64,000 nucleotides of DNA from NCBI GenBank assembly GCA_000380225.1, contig KB904821.1, positions 3,977,795-4,041,794 of the forward strand, written 5' to 3'. The translations under genes were made by a program, and so were the position numbers. The notes under the pieces are model-generated. The model made no database searches, had not been told where the DNA came from, and was given only the letters and a program-made list of their open reading frames with translations. This DNA comes from a filamentous cyanobacterium ESFC-1 (GTDB taxonomy: Bacteria; Cyanobacteriota; Cyanobacteriia; Cyanobacteriales; Spirulinaceae). Positions within the stretch are counted from its first letter, which is position 1, and each line of letters begins with the position of its first letter. Shown piece by piece: positions 8,482 through 16,392 of the stretch.

Positions 8482-8790
8482 GTGAAATACTTTTTTTTAT
8501 CTGAAGGTTGGGAAGTGGGTCGTGTTTGGGAATTTGGAGGATTGTGGAATGAGGTATCTTGGCGGCGCAAACCCCAGATCGAACGGCTGAATATTGCCAT
8601 TGTCGAACAAGGAGAAAGCTTATGGCTCTATCAAGTGGAAGATGCCGTGTTAATGGTAGAAGTCAAGCCCACCACCCAAGAAACTGGACTCACCATTGGC
8701 CAAGTCGTTCTCAAACGTTTAATTACGGCTGAAAAAGCAATGTTGCAATTGTCTGAAGCTGACGCGATCGCCAATAAATTGCCCCAATAG
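8482..8790 (+). CDS. Conserved hypothetical small protein
   Basis: I place the start at the GTG at 8482, giving 102 residues beginning MKYFFLSEGWEVGRVWEFGG. An upstream TTG at 8431 would add residues encoded by repeat-like sequence. The protein is soluble, Trp-rich at the N terminus (EFGGLWNEVSWRRKP) and has a helical Ala-rich C terminus. I recognise it as the kind of short conserved cyanobacterial protein without assigned function. It precedes psbB by 277 bases on the same strand, but the psbB leader separates them, so co-transcription is doubtful. Confidence 0.65.
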   Translation: MKYFFLSEGWEVGRVWEFGGLWNEVSWRRKPQIERLNIAIVEQGESLWLYQVEDAVLMVEVKPTTQETGLTIGQVVLKRLITAEKAMLQLSEADAIANKLPQ

Positions 8791-9067
8791 CCCCAATTTT
8801 GCCCCATTTTCAGGAATGATGTGTTCGTCGAAATGGTGATTTTTTCACAGGTTCAACGGCGATCGCCCTTGCATAGAACTCTCTCCATCGTTTACACTTC
8901 TTTAAATACTTCATTCATTTGATAGAAGACTTGGCATCCAGCTTGCACTTGTCATGGTTTGGCTACAATTATCGATAGCAATGGAGCCAGATTAGGGCGC
9001 AAGTGCCGAAAAAATAACAAACGTCCAAGTTTTAAAGAATAATTCTTGATTAGGAGGAGCGTAGTCG

Positions 9068-10594
9068 ATGGGACTACCTTGGTATCGAGTCCACACCGTC
9101 GTCCTGAATGACCCAGGTCGGCTTATATCCGTTCACTTAATGCACACCGCCCTCGTCGCGGGTTGGGCCGGTTCAATGGCGTTGTACGAACTCGCCATTT
9201 TCGATCCCAGCGATCCCACCTTAAACCCCATGTGGCGACAAGGGATGTTCGTCTTTCCCTTTATGGCTCGCTTAGGAGTCACCTCGTCTTGGGGCGGTTG
9301 GAACGTCACAGGAGAAGCTTACACCGATCCCGGTTTCTGGTCTTTTGAAGGTGTGGCGATCGCCCACATCGTTTTATCGGGCTTATTATTCCTCGCCGCT
9401 TGCTGGCATTGGGTTTTCTGGGACTTAGAACTGTTCAGAGACCCCCGCACCGGCGAACCTGCCTTAGACTTACCGAAAATGTTCGGGATTCACCTGTTCT
9501 TATCGGGTTTACTGTGCTTCGGTTTCGGAGCGTTCCACCTCACAGGTTTGTGGGGACCGGGAATGTGGGTATCTGACCCCTACGGGATAACGGGCCATGT
9601 CGAAGCCGTCGCCCCTGCTTGGGGGCCTGAAGGCTTTAACCCGTTCAATCCTGGCGGGATCGTGGCTCACCACATTGCGGCTGGCGTAGTGGGGATTATT
9701 GCCGGGTTATTCCACTTAACCGTTCGTCCCCCCGAACGCTTATACCGCGCTTTGCGGATGGGTAACATTGAAACCGTGTTGTCGAGCAGTATTGCTGCGG
9801 TGTTCTTTGCGGCTTTCGTGGTCGCCGGAACCATGTGGTACGGTAACGCCGCCACCCCGGTTGAATTGTTTGGCCCCACCCGCTATCAGTGGGATCAGGG
9901 TTACTACTCTCAAGAAATCGAACGCCGCGTTCAAGCCAATCTGGCTGATGGCGCGAGTTTGTCGGAAGCTTGGGAAGAAATCCCCGAAAAATTGGCTTTC
10001 TATGATTATGTGGGTAACAGCCCCGCCAAAGGTGGTTTATTCCGCGTTGGGCCGATGATTGATGGCGATGGCATTGCCATGGCTTGGCAAGGACACCCGG
10101 TTTTCAAAGATGCTGAAGGTCGCGAGTTAACCGTGCGCCGGATGCCGAACTTCTTTGAAACCTTCCCCGTGGTCTTGACTGACTCTGATGGTATTGTCCG
10201 CGCTGACATTCCTTTCCGTCGGGCTGAATCGAAATACAGCATCGAACAAACGGGCGTAACCGTGAGCTTGTACGGTGGTGCTTTAAGTGGTCAAACTTTC
10301 AGCGATGCACCAACAGTTAAACAGTTTGCTCGCAAGTCACAATTGGGCGAACCCTTTGAATTTGATGTGGCAACCACCGAAGCTGATGGGGTATTCCGCA
10401 CCAGTCCTCGCGGTTGGTTTACCTTTGCTCATGCCACCTTCGCTTTATTATTCTTCTTCGGTCATATCTGGCACGGTTCTCGGACACTGTTCCGCGACGT
10501 ATTCGCTGGAGTCGAAGCCGACTTAGAAGAACAAGTGGAATGGGGTATGTTCCAAAAAGTGGGTGATAAAAGCACCCGCGCCAAGAAAGCTTAA
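9068..10594 (+). CDS. psbB: Photosystem II CP47 chlorophyll-binding protein
   Basis: The 508-residue product starts [19 protein letters not shown] and is full length for CP47, the inner antenna of photosystem II. The six membrane spans carry paired His ligands for chlorophyll (for example [13 protein letters not shown] and [13 protein letters not shown]), and the large lumenal loop lies between spans five and six (about residues 260-450). It acts in the thylakoid membrane, passing excitation energy to the D1/D2 core. A strong Shine-Dalgarno AGGAGG lies at 9053-9058. The 277-base leader contains a TACAAT at 8964 that could be a -10 element, with an imperfect TTGCAC 15 bases before it. psbT follows as usual in cyanobacteria. 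Confidence 0.98.
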   Translation: MGLPWYRVHTVVLNDPGRLISVHLMHTALVAGWAGSMALYELAIFDPSDPTLNPMWRQGMFVFPFMARLGVTSSWGGWNVTGEAYTDPGFWSFEGVAIAHIVLSGLLFLAACWHWVFWDLELFRDPRTGEPALDLPKMFGIHLFLSGLLCFGFGAFHLTGLWGPGMWVSDPYGITGHVEAVAPAWGPEGFNPFNPGGIVAHHIAAGVVGIIAGLFHLTVRPPERLYRALRMGNIETVLSSSIAAVFFAAFVVAGTMWYGNAATPVELFGPTRYQWDQGYYSQEIERRVQANLADGASLSEAWEEIPEKLAFYDYVGNSPAKGGLFRVGPMIDGDGIAMAWQGHPVFKDAEGRELTVRRMPNFFETFPVVLTDSDGIVRADIPFRRAESKYSIEQTGVTVSLYGGALSGQTFSDAPTVKQFARKSQLGEPFEFDVATTEADGVFRTSPRGWFTFAHATFALLFFFGHIWHGSRTLFRDVFAGVEADLEEQVEWGMFQKVGDKSTRAKKA

Positions 10595-10623
10595 GCCCTT
10601 GAGGGTTTAACGCTACTCGATCC

Positions 10624-10676
10624 AAAGCATTTGGCGATCGCGATTTGACTTGATCCCCAAATGCTTTTGGGTTTTC
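10624..10676 (+). terminator. Hairpin after psbB
   Basis: An 11-bp perfect stem (AAAGCATTTGG / CCAAATGCTTT) with a 22-base loop is followed by TGGGTTTT. It lies between psbB and psbT and could act as a partial terminator or an mRNA 3' stabiliser. Confidence 0.55.
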
Positions 10677-10714
10677 CTGATAGACTGTTAGTAGAAAGCT
10701 TAGGAAAGAAAAAG

Positions 10715-10810
10715 ATGGAAAGTGTTGCTTATATTTTGGTGTTAGCTTGTGCCATTGGGGTTTTATTCTTTGCGATCGCGTTTCGCGAACCGCCTCGCAT
10801 CGAAAAGTAG
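10715..10810 (+). CDS. psbT: Photosystem II reaction-centre protein PsbT
   Basis: A 31-residue open frame begins MESVAYILVLACAIGVLFFA and ends REPPRIEK. This is the single-span PsbT of photosystem II, which sits at the monomer interface and helps dimer stability and repair of the acceptor side. The size, the lone membrane helix and the position downstream of psbB all match. A Shine-Dalgarno-like AGGAAAG lies about eight bases before the ATG. Confidence 0.96.
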   Translation: MESVAYILVLACAIGVLFFAIAFREPPRIEK

Positions 10811-10840
10811 GTCTAACTACGATTTAACCCCACAACGATT

Positions 10841-10911
10841 GAAGCCTGAGTCGTAATTTTTTGTAACCGTAAATTGCGGTTTGGAAAATCCACGACTCAA
10901 GCTTCGTTTTT
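10841..10911 (+). terminator. Branched terminator-like structure after psbT
   Basis: An outer stem of 14 positions with one mismatch (10841-10854 with 10892-10905, GAAGCCTGAGTCGT / ACGACTCAAGCTTC) encloses a small inner hairpin (AACCG...CGGTT) and is followed by GTTTTT. It probably ends the psbB-psbT transcript. Confidence 0.6.
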
Positions 10912-10977
10912 GAGTAATTGCTTCTATTGAATTTCTGCGGGGGGTTAGTCGATCAGCGTTTAGGGGACAATTTTGAT

Positions 10978-11505
10978 ATGCAATGCCCTTCGTGCCAACA
11001 CACTGAAAGTCGAGTTTTAGAATCCCGTTCAACTGAAGCCGGACAAAGTATTCGGCGACGACGGGAATGTTTGAATTGTAAGCACCGCTTCACCACCTAC
11101 GAACGAATCGAATTTGTACCGATTGTGGTGATTAAACGCAATGGACGGCGCGAATCTTTCGATCGGTCTAAAGTGTTGCGAGGACTCACCCGCGCTTGTG
11201 AAAAAACAGGTATCGACATTCAGCAACTCGAAAGTTGGGTGGATGAAATTGAAGCGCAACTGCATCATGAAGCCGGACGGGAAGTCAAGAGCGATCGCAT
11301 CGGAGAATTAGTGCTGCAACACCTCTGCCGCGAAAACCAAGAAGTCGCTTATGTGCGCTTTGCCTCGGTTTATCGCCAGTTTACCAGCATAGAAGATTTT
11401 ATAGAAACCTTACAACAACTCCAGTTAGAGCGAAACGCGGATTGGTATCCTGAAAATCAGGATAACCTTGATGAAGCTTGTTCGACCGCGATTACTTCTC
11501 CCTAA
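10978..11505 (+). CDS. nrdR: Transcriptional repressor NrdR
   Basis: The 175-residue protein starts at the ATG at 10978 with [17 protein letters not shown]. The N-terminal zinc ribbon uses C3, C6, C31 and C34 ([14 protein letters not shown]). An ATP-cone domain follows ([19 protein letters not shown] through to ASVYRQF). NrdR senses ATP/dATP and represses ribonucleotide reductase genes by binding paired NrdR boxes. Length and domain order match the family. It lies between the photosystem genes and rpsA, a neighbourhood I believe is seen in other cyanobacteria. A longer frame from 10918 is open, but the Met-Gln-Cys start is the conserved one. Confidence 0.95.
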   Translation: MQCPSCQHTESRVLESRSTEAGQSIRRRRECLNCKHRFTTYERIEFVPIVVIKRNGRRESFDRSKVLRGLTRACEKTGIDIQQLESWVDEIEAQLHHEAGREVKSDRIGELVLQHLCRENQEVAYVRFASVYRQFTSIEDFIETLQQLQLERNADWYPENQDNLDEACSTAITSP

Positions 11506-11706
11506 CATTTTTTCTAAATATTTTGAGCTACCCTAATTTTTGCGACCGAAATTGAAGATATATTGTGTTAAGCTAACACCAATAGATTATCATAAGGGGT
11601 TGCTGCGCTTATTTGACTCAGCCCGAACTGAGAATCAAAAGCAAGCTGCCTTATTTATCAAAAACTTAGAGGGATTTTTTTAAGTTTAAAACCTTCTGAA
11701 AGAAAC

Positions 11707-11742
11707 GAGAATCCTCGACCGTTTACGGCGAGGAGTTGTCAA
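11707..11742 (+). mobile_element. Solo IS200/IS605-type right-end hairpin
   Basis: The 369-base gap between nrdR and rpsA holds CGAGAATCCTCG ... CGAGGAGTTGTCAA, with a base-paired core CCTCG/CGAGG around ACCGTTTACGG. It is the plus-strand counterpart of the right ends near 2176-2280, with compensated changes in the stem. No transposase is nearby. The rest of the gap is AT-rich and presumably carries the rpsA promoter; I cannot fix -10/-35 boxes with confidence. Confidence 0.5.
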
Positions 11743-11874
11743 CCCCTGAACAGTAACAACAGGGAAACTTACTCAAGTTGAGTGCAAGGCAAAACCCATG
11801 ACTTTCCTCGTAAATTCATCAAAAATTTGCCCAAACTTTACTACGGAGACAATTAATTAGGAAATCCAACACAC

Positions 11875-12963
11875 ATGGTCAGTCAGAACATTACCGCTAA
11901 CAATCGAGATATTGGCTTTACTCACGATGACTTCGCTGCACTGCTAGACAAATACGATTATCACTTCAGTCCTGGTGACATTGTGCCGGGAACGGTGTTT
12001 AGCATGGAACCGAGAGGCGCATTGATTGATATCGGCGCAAAAACCGCCGCTTATATTCCCATTCAGGAAATGTCAATCAACCGCGTTGACGACCCCAACG
12101 AGGTATTACAGGCCAACGAGACGCGGGAATTTTTCATTCTGACTGATGAGAATGAAGACGGACAACTCACTCTCTCGATTCGGCGGATTGAATACCTCCG
12201 GGCTTGGGAACGGGTACGTCAACTGCAAACCGAAGATGCCACCGTTCGCTCTAATGTTTTTGCCACCAACCGAGGTGGTGCATTAGTCCGCATCGAAGGC
12301 TTACGCGGCTTTATTCCCGGTTCTCACATCAGCACCCGTCAAGCCAAAGAAGACCTCGTGGGTCAAGATTTACCTCTCAAATTCTTAGAAGTAGACGAAG
12401 ACCGCAATCGCCTCGTCCTCAGCCATCGTCGGGCGTTAGTCGAACGCAAGATGAACGGCTTACAAGTGGGCGAAGTCGTAACCGGGATGGTACGCGGTAT
12501 CAAGCCTTATGGGGCGTTTATCGATATTGGTGGTGTCAGTGGCTTGCTGCACATCTCCGAAATTTCCCACGACCACATCGACACCCCTCACAGTGTCTTT
12601 AGTGTCAATGACGAACTGAAAGTGATGATCATTGACTTGGATGCCGAACGGGGTCGTATTTCCTTGTCCACGAAGCAACTCGAACCCGAACCGGGGGATA
12701 TGCTCCGCAGTAAGGATTTAGTGTTCGAGAAAGCCGAAGAAATGGCCGAGCGCTATCGTCAGAAGATGCTGCAAGAACAACAAGGCATCGAACCCACTGA
12801 AGAAGTGGTTGTCGAAGAAGAAGTGGTAGAAGAAGTCGAAGAAGTCGTTGATACAGTAGAAGAACCCACTGAAGAAGTGGTAGAAGAAACGACTGAAGAA
12901 GTGGTAGAAGAACCCACCGCAGAAGTGGTAGAAGAAACGACTGAAGAAACTGAAGAAGCATAA
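11875..12963 (+). CDS. rpsA: 30S ribosomal protein S1
   Basis: The 362-residue protein has three S1 RNA-binding repeats. The first is around residues 33-100 (GDIVPGTVFSMEPRGALIDI), the second around 118-183 (GGALVRIEGLRGFIPGSHIS) and the third around 200-270 (GEVVTGMVRGIKPYGAFIDI, then GGVSGLLHISEISHD). Residues from about 300 form a repetitive acidic tail of Glu-Glu-Val-Val and Glu-Glu-Thr units. Cyanobacterial and chloroplast S1 proteins have three repeats rather than six, so the length is normal. S1 helps mRNA binding by the small subunit. The tail is encoded by imperfect tandem repeats, so its length may vary between strains. Confidence 0.95.
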   Translation: MVSQNITANNRDIGFTHDDFAALLDKYDYHFSPGDIVPGTVFSMEPRGALIDIGAKTAAYIPIQEMSINRVDDPNEVLQANETREFFILTDENEDGQLTLSIRRIEYLRAWERVRQLQTEDATVRSNVFATNRGGALVRIEGLRGFIPGSHISTRQAKEDLVGQDLPLKFLEVDEDRNRLVLSHRRALVERKMNGLQVGEVVTGMVRGIKPYGAFIDIGGVSGLLHISEISHDHIDTPHSVFSVNDELKVMIIDLDAERGRISLSTKQLEPEPGDMLRSKDLVFEKAEEMAERYRQKMLQEQQGIEPTEEVVVEEEVVEEVEEVVDTVEEPTEEVVEETTEEVVEEPTAEVVEETTEETEEA

Positions 12964-12991
12964 AGTTTGTTCTTAACTTTACTTTATGCCA

Positions 12992-13022
12992 AACCCTTCT
13001 CCTGTGGGAGAGGGGTTTTTTG
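12992..13022 (+). terminator. Intrinsic terminator after rpsA
   Basis: A long stem AACCCTTCTCC / GGAGAGGGGTT with a four-base loop and six T follows the rpsA stop by about 28 bases. The stem resembles the dispersed CCCCTCTCCC repeat near 16353 and 34390. Confidence 0.85.
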
Positions 13023-13046
13023 CCTGTGGGTTTATTTTTATCCGGT

Positions 13047-13177
13047 TATAGTCATTCTAAATAAAAACCGACAGCCCGCCCGCAGATTAAAATCTGGGGA
13101 ACCAACACGGCAAAGTCCGCTTTTACGGACTCAGAAAATTAAGCATGAATGTACGGAACTTAATTGGAATGACTATA
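13047..13177. mobile_element. MITE family 1, copy A (131 bp)
   Basis: The ends are inverted repeats TATAGTCATTCTAA and TTGGAATGACTATA. Inside are two short palindromes, CAGATTAAAATCTG and AGTCCGCTTTTACGGACT. A second copy in the opposite orientation lies at 55260-55389 and matches along nearly its full length. No open frame fits a transposase. The size, the terminal inverted repeats and the TA at the ends suggest a non-autonomous element mobilised by a Tc1/IS630-type transposase (inference). Confidence 0.8.
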
Positions 13178-13222
13178 TAACCAATAAGCAACAAACTATC
13201 AAAAACATATTACTTTGACAAT

Positions 13223-13966
13223 ATGATGCAAATTCGTTGCGGTACAGTTACATTTAACGAGATTGAAGCGATTATTTTTGATAAAGATGGAACGCTGGAA
13301 AATTCGTTTAATTTCTTGCGAGAACTAGCCCAGAAGCGATCGCGCCTTGTGGATGCTCAAATACCGGGAATTGGCGAACCCTTGCTGATGGCTTTTGGTT
13401 TACTCGATGCTGACCTCGATCCGAAGGGGTTAATGGCAGTGGGGAGTCGTCGGGAAAATATCATTGCGACGGCAGCGTATATTGCCGAAACGGGACGCAG
13501 TTGGGCAGAATCGTTAGAAATTGCAGAAAAGGCGTTTAGCGAGGCGGATCGCTATCTACACCGTACTCCAGATACTGCCCCTCTTTTCCCCGGTACAAGA
13601 GAACTGTTACAACAGTTAAAAACGGCGGGGGTTAAACTGGGGATTTTGTCGGCGGATTCTACCCCAGGAGTGGAGAAATTTGTCGGACGCTTTGAGTTAG
13701 GAGAGTATTTCGATCTAGTAATGGGAATTGACCCTGGTGACCCCTTTAAGCCCGATCCTGCCTTGTTTGAGAGGATGTGCGATCGCCTGGGGGTCAAACC
13801 GCAATCGGCTTTGATGATTGGGGATTCGGCGCTAGATATGGAAATGGGACGCAAAGCTGGATCGGCGGGAACTGTGGCCATGATGTGGCAACAAACTGGC
13901 AGTTTTGACCAAGCCGATGTCGCGATCGCGAGTTGGGAAGAAATGCGCGTAGTGTTCACAACCTAA
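13223..13966 (+). CDS. HAD-superfamily phosphatase (subfamily IA)
   Basis: The 247-residue protein has haloacid-dehalogenase motif I FDKDGT with D20 as nucleophile and D22 as acid/base, motif II LGILSADST, and motifs III/IV FKPDPALF and ALMIGDSALDMEMGRKAG. A helical cap lies between motifs I and II. The family dephosphorylates small phosphorylated metabolites such as phosphoglycolate; this protein is more diverged and its substrate is unknown. The gene is 65 bases upstream of aroE on the same strand. MITE copy A lies in its upstream region and may affect expression. Confidence 0.85.
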   Translation: MMQIRCGTVTFNEIEAIIFDKDGTLENSFNFLRELAQKRSRLVDAQIPGIGEPLLMAFGLLDADLDPKGLMAVGSRRENIIATAAYIAETGRSWAESLEIAEKAFSEADRYLHRTPDTAPLFPGTRELLQQLKTAGVKLGILSADSTPGVEKFVGRFELGEYFDLVMGIDPGDPFKPDPALFERMCDRLGVKPQSALMIGDSALDMEMGRKAGSAGTVAMMWQQTGSFDQADVAIASWEEMRVVFTT

Positions 13967-14031
13967 TTCCAATGGTTCCATCGGACTTGCTTCAATGTCA
14001 AGATATTCTTGCAACCTATTATCCATCAAAA

Positions 14032-14892
14032 ATGACTGAAATTACCGGAAAAACCCAACTCCTCGGCATTATTGGCCATCCCGTCGAACATTCCCTGTCT
14101 CCCGTGATGCAAAATGCCGCGATCGCCTCCTTGGAAGTTGATGCCATTTATGTTCCCTTTCCCGTGAATCCTCAGCAATTAAAAGACGCGATCGCAGGCT
14201 TTGAAGCCATCGGCGTTTTAGGCTTTAACGCCACCATTCCCCACAAACAAGCCATTATCGAATTTCTCAGCGATATAGACCCCGCCGCCGCCGCTATTGG
14301 AGCCGTTAACACCGTTTTACGCATTCCTTCTGGCTGGTATGGCACAAATACTGATGTGATGGGCTTTATCGCCCCCCTACGAAAACTACAAAGAGATTGG
14401 TCGCAAATCGTTCCTGTTGTCCTGGGGAATGGCGGGGCTGCGAGGGCGGTTGTGGCGGGCTGCGTACAACTGGGCTGTCCTCAGATCGCCATTGTAGGGC
14501 GCAATGAGAATAAATTGACCCAATTCAAACAAAGCTGGCAAAATACCCCCTTTGCTGAGGCAATAAACCTACATTCCTGGGACAAATTACCTGCACTCCT
14601 CCCCACCACTCAACTTTTAGTCAATACCACCCCTATCGGGATGTCACCCCACGACACCGCGACCCCGGTAGAATCAACACTGCTGGCGACCCTTCCCGAC
14701 GACGCGATCGCCTACGACCTCATTTACACCCCCAGACCCACCCAATTCCTCCACCTCGCCCAACAACAAGGCAAAACCATCATCGACGGCACAGAAATGC
14801 TTGTCCAACAAGGGGCGGCGGCGTTGCAACTCTGGCTACAGCAGCCCGTCCCCGATAAAATTATGCGCCAAGCCTTATTAAATGCGTTGTAA
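14032..14892 (+). CDS. aroE: Shikimate dehydrogenase (NADP+)
   Basis: The 286-residue product starts MTEITGKTQLLGIIGHPVEH. The shikimate site shows SLSP at 21-24, NATIPHK with catalytic K72, GAVNT and NTDVMGF. The NADP-binding loop is GNGGAARAVV, and the late motif DLIYTPRPTQFL is also typical. It reduces 3-dehydroshikimate in the aromatic amino-acid pathway. In-frame ATGs upstream exist (13972), but the Met-Thr-Glu start aligns with the usual N terminus. It is followed by a toxin-antitoxin pair, which separates it from nanE. Confidence 0.95.
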   Translation: MTEITGKTQLLGIIGHPVEHSLSPVMQNAAIASLEVDAIYVPFPVNPQQLKDAIAGFEAIGVLGFNATIPHKQAIIEFLSDIDPAAAAIGAVNTVLRIPSGWYGTNTDVMGFIAPLRKLQRDWSQIVPVVLGNGGAARAVVAGCVQLGCPQIAIVGRNENKLTQFKQSWQNTPFAEAINLHSWDKLPALLPTTQLLVNTTPIGMSPHDTATPVESTLLATLPDDAIAYDLIYTPRPTQFLHLAQQQGKTIIDGTEMLVQQGAAALQLWLQQPVPDKIMRQALLNAL

Positions 14893-14976
14893 ACTACTTG
14901 TTTTAGACGGTACATCACTTTGTACTCATCTATGATGTAATTATAACGATAATTACTTGCTTACAATCCTTTGACA

Positions 14977-15252
14977 ATGTACATTAAACTCCACAAAATC
15001 GGCAATTCTTTGGGGGCAACTTTTCCTAAAGAAGTATTGGAACAATTAAACTTACAAGAAGGCGACGCTTTAACATTAGTAATCCTTGAAGACGGATTTA
15101 AGTTAATATTTGACCGTGAAAAGCGGTCGCTCGCCAGCCCTGGCTTTCAAAGCCGGGGAACGAGCGATCCAGAATTTGACCGCATGATAGCAGCTTATCA
15201 ACAAGGGGCTTCTCAATACCGCAATGCCATGAAAGAGTTAGCTGATGGCTGA
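14977..15252 (+). CDS. AbrB/MazE-type antitoxin
   Basis: The 91-residue protein begins MYIKLHKIGNSLGATFPKEV, a swapped-hairpin AbrB fold (the LNLQEGDALTLVILEDGFKL segment completes it) that binds DNA as a dimer. The C-terminal half (about residues 66-91) should wrap the toxin. Its stop lies inside the doc frame (8-base overlap), so the two are translationally coupled. Residues about 50-65 are encoded by a palindromic repeat inserted in frame, which makes the protein longer than usual for the family. An in-frame TTG six bases upstream is the alternative start. Confidence 0.87.
   Translation: MYIKLHKIGNSLGATFPKEVLEQLNLQEGDALTLVILEDGFKLIFDREKRSLASPGFQSRGTSDPEFDRMIAAYQQGASQYRNAMKELADG
15125..15170. 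repeat. 46-bp palindromic element inside the antitoxin gene
   Basis: GGTCGCTCGCC and GAACGAGCGATCC form the outer arms, and CTGGCTTTCAAAGCCGG the inner near-perfect palindrome. It lies in frame in the antitoxin coding sequence and adds about 15 residues in the linker between the DNA-binding and toxin-binding halves. Confidence 0.75.
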
Positions 15253-15628
15253 CCCGATATGGATAACCGTTGCCGTCGCGCTAGTTATCCACAACGACCA
15301 AATTGCCTCTCATGGTGGTGTTGATGGATTGAGAGATTTGGGTTTACTTGAAAGTGCTTTGGCTCGCCCTCGCTATCAATTGGAATATGCCAAAGTTGAT
15401 ATTTGGCAAATGAGTGCTGCCTACGGTTACGGTATTACTAAAAATCATCCCTTTATTGATGGTAATAAACGGACTGGATTTCAGATTATGTACGTTTTTC
15501 TTAAAGTGAATGGTTACGATTTTCAAGCACCAGAACCAGAAGTCGTCCGAGTTATGCAAGCTTTAGCTGCGGGCAATTTTTCTGAAGTCCAGTTAGCGGC
15601 TTGGCTGGAGAAATATTCTATTTCATAA
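15245..15628 (+). CDS. doc: Death-on-curing (Doc) Fic-fold toxin
   Basis: The 127-residue protein has the Fic core motif HPFIDGNKRTG at 68-78, with H68, D72, N74, K75 and R76 present. N-terminal segments such as GGVDGLRDLGLLESALARPR are typical of Doc. Phage P1 Doc phosphorylates EF-Tu and halts translation; all visible catalytic residues are intact here. The gene overlaps its antitoxin by 8 bases. Here the antitoxin is AbrB/MazE-like rather than Phd, a pairing known from other Doc systems. Confidence 0.9.
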   Translation: MADPIWITVAVALVIHNDQIASHGGVDGLRDLGLLESALARPRYQLEYAKVDIWQMSAAYGYGITKNHPFIDGNKRTGFQIMYVFLKVNGYDFQAPEPEVVRVMQALAAGNFSEVQLAAWLEKYSIS

Positions 15629-15652
15629 ATAACCATTCACTCCCCAAAAAAG

Positions 15653-16336
15653 ATGTTCTCCTTACCCGCATTACAAAATAGCCTCATTGTTTCCTGTCAA
15701 GCCCCCGCCGATTCACCGCTTCACGACCCGGATATTATCGCGGCGATGGCTAAAGCGGCGGTATTGCGGGGGGCGAAAGGAGTCCGCATTGATACCCCCT
15801 CCCATGTCGCCGCGACTCGTCGCTTGCTGCCGGATACCCCGATTATCGGCTTGTGGAAGCAAATTCTCCCTGGTTATGAGGTTTACATTACTCCCCGCTT
15901 TGAAGATGCGGCGGCGATCGCCCAGGCGGGGGCTGATATTATTGCCATTGATGCCACAACACGATCTCGCCCCAACGCCGAAACCGTGGCTTCTCTCATC
16001 CCCCGCATCCATGATGAGTTAGGCAAACCCGTCATGGCGGATATCGACACCCTGGAAAACGCCCAACTCGCCCAAGCTGCCGGGGCTGATATTATCGGCA
16101 CAACTCTGTATGGCTACACCGAGGAAACCGCCGCTTACCCGCCCCCTGCTTGGGAGTTACTACCAGCCCTCGTTGCCCAAATGAGCGTCCCGGTTATCTG
16201 CGAAGGAGGAATCGCTTCCCCCGAAATGGCTGCGAGGGCGTTAAATCTGGGGGCAGACGCGATCGTTGTCGGTGGGGCGATTACTGGAGTCGATCTCAAG
16301 GTGCAAGCCTTTCTGGGGGCGTTGTCGGCTTTATAG
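15653..16336 (+). CDS. nanE: Putative N-acetylmannosamine-6-phosphate 2-epimerase
   Basis: The 227-residue TIM-barrel protein has the NanE pattern: SCQAPADSPLHDPD at the start, RGAKGVRIDTPSHV, GLWKQILPGYEVYITP, then VMADIDTLENAQLAQAAGAD, GTTLYGYTEE and VICEGGIASPE with ALGADAIVVGGAI-like phosphate-binding ends. It would convert ManNAc-6-P to GlcNAc-6-P in amino-sugar catabolism or cell-wall precursor supply. No other nan genes are visible. It follows doc by 24 bases and might share its transcript. A hairpin repeat lies downstream. Confidence 0.9.
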   Translation: MFSLPALQNSLIVSCQAPADSPLHDPDIIAAMAKAAVLRGAKGVRIDTPSHVAATRRLLPDTPIIGLWKQILPGYEVYITPRFEDAAAIAQAGADIIAIDATTRSRPNAETVASLIPRIHDELGKPVMADIDTLENAQLAQAAGADIIGTTLYGYTEETAAYPPPAWELLPALVAQMSVPVICEGGIASPEMAARALNLGADAIVVGGAITGVDLKVQAFLGALSAL

Positions 16337-16352
16337 TGGGCAATTCCTTAAT

Positions 16353-16391
16353 AAGCCCCTCGCCCGTGGGAGAGGGGTTTGGGGTGAGGGC
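16353..16391. repeat. Dispersed CCCCTC-CCC hairpin repeat
   Basis: AAGCCCCTCGCCCGTGGG followed by AGAGGGGTTTGGGGTGAGGG forms a stem of about ten base pairs between the convergent nanE and WYL genes. A nearly identical sequence in reverse orientation lies inside the MITE at 34339-34465. It could serve as a terminator but lacks a clear T tract. Confidence 0.7.
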
Positions 16392-16392
16392 A

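Noticed and set aside
12629-12961. Leu-rich minus-strand frame opposite rpsA
   Set aside because: Mirror of the Glu/Val repeat tail of S1.
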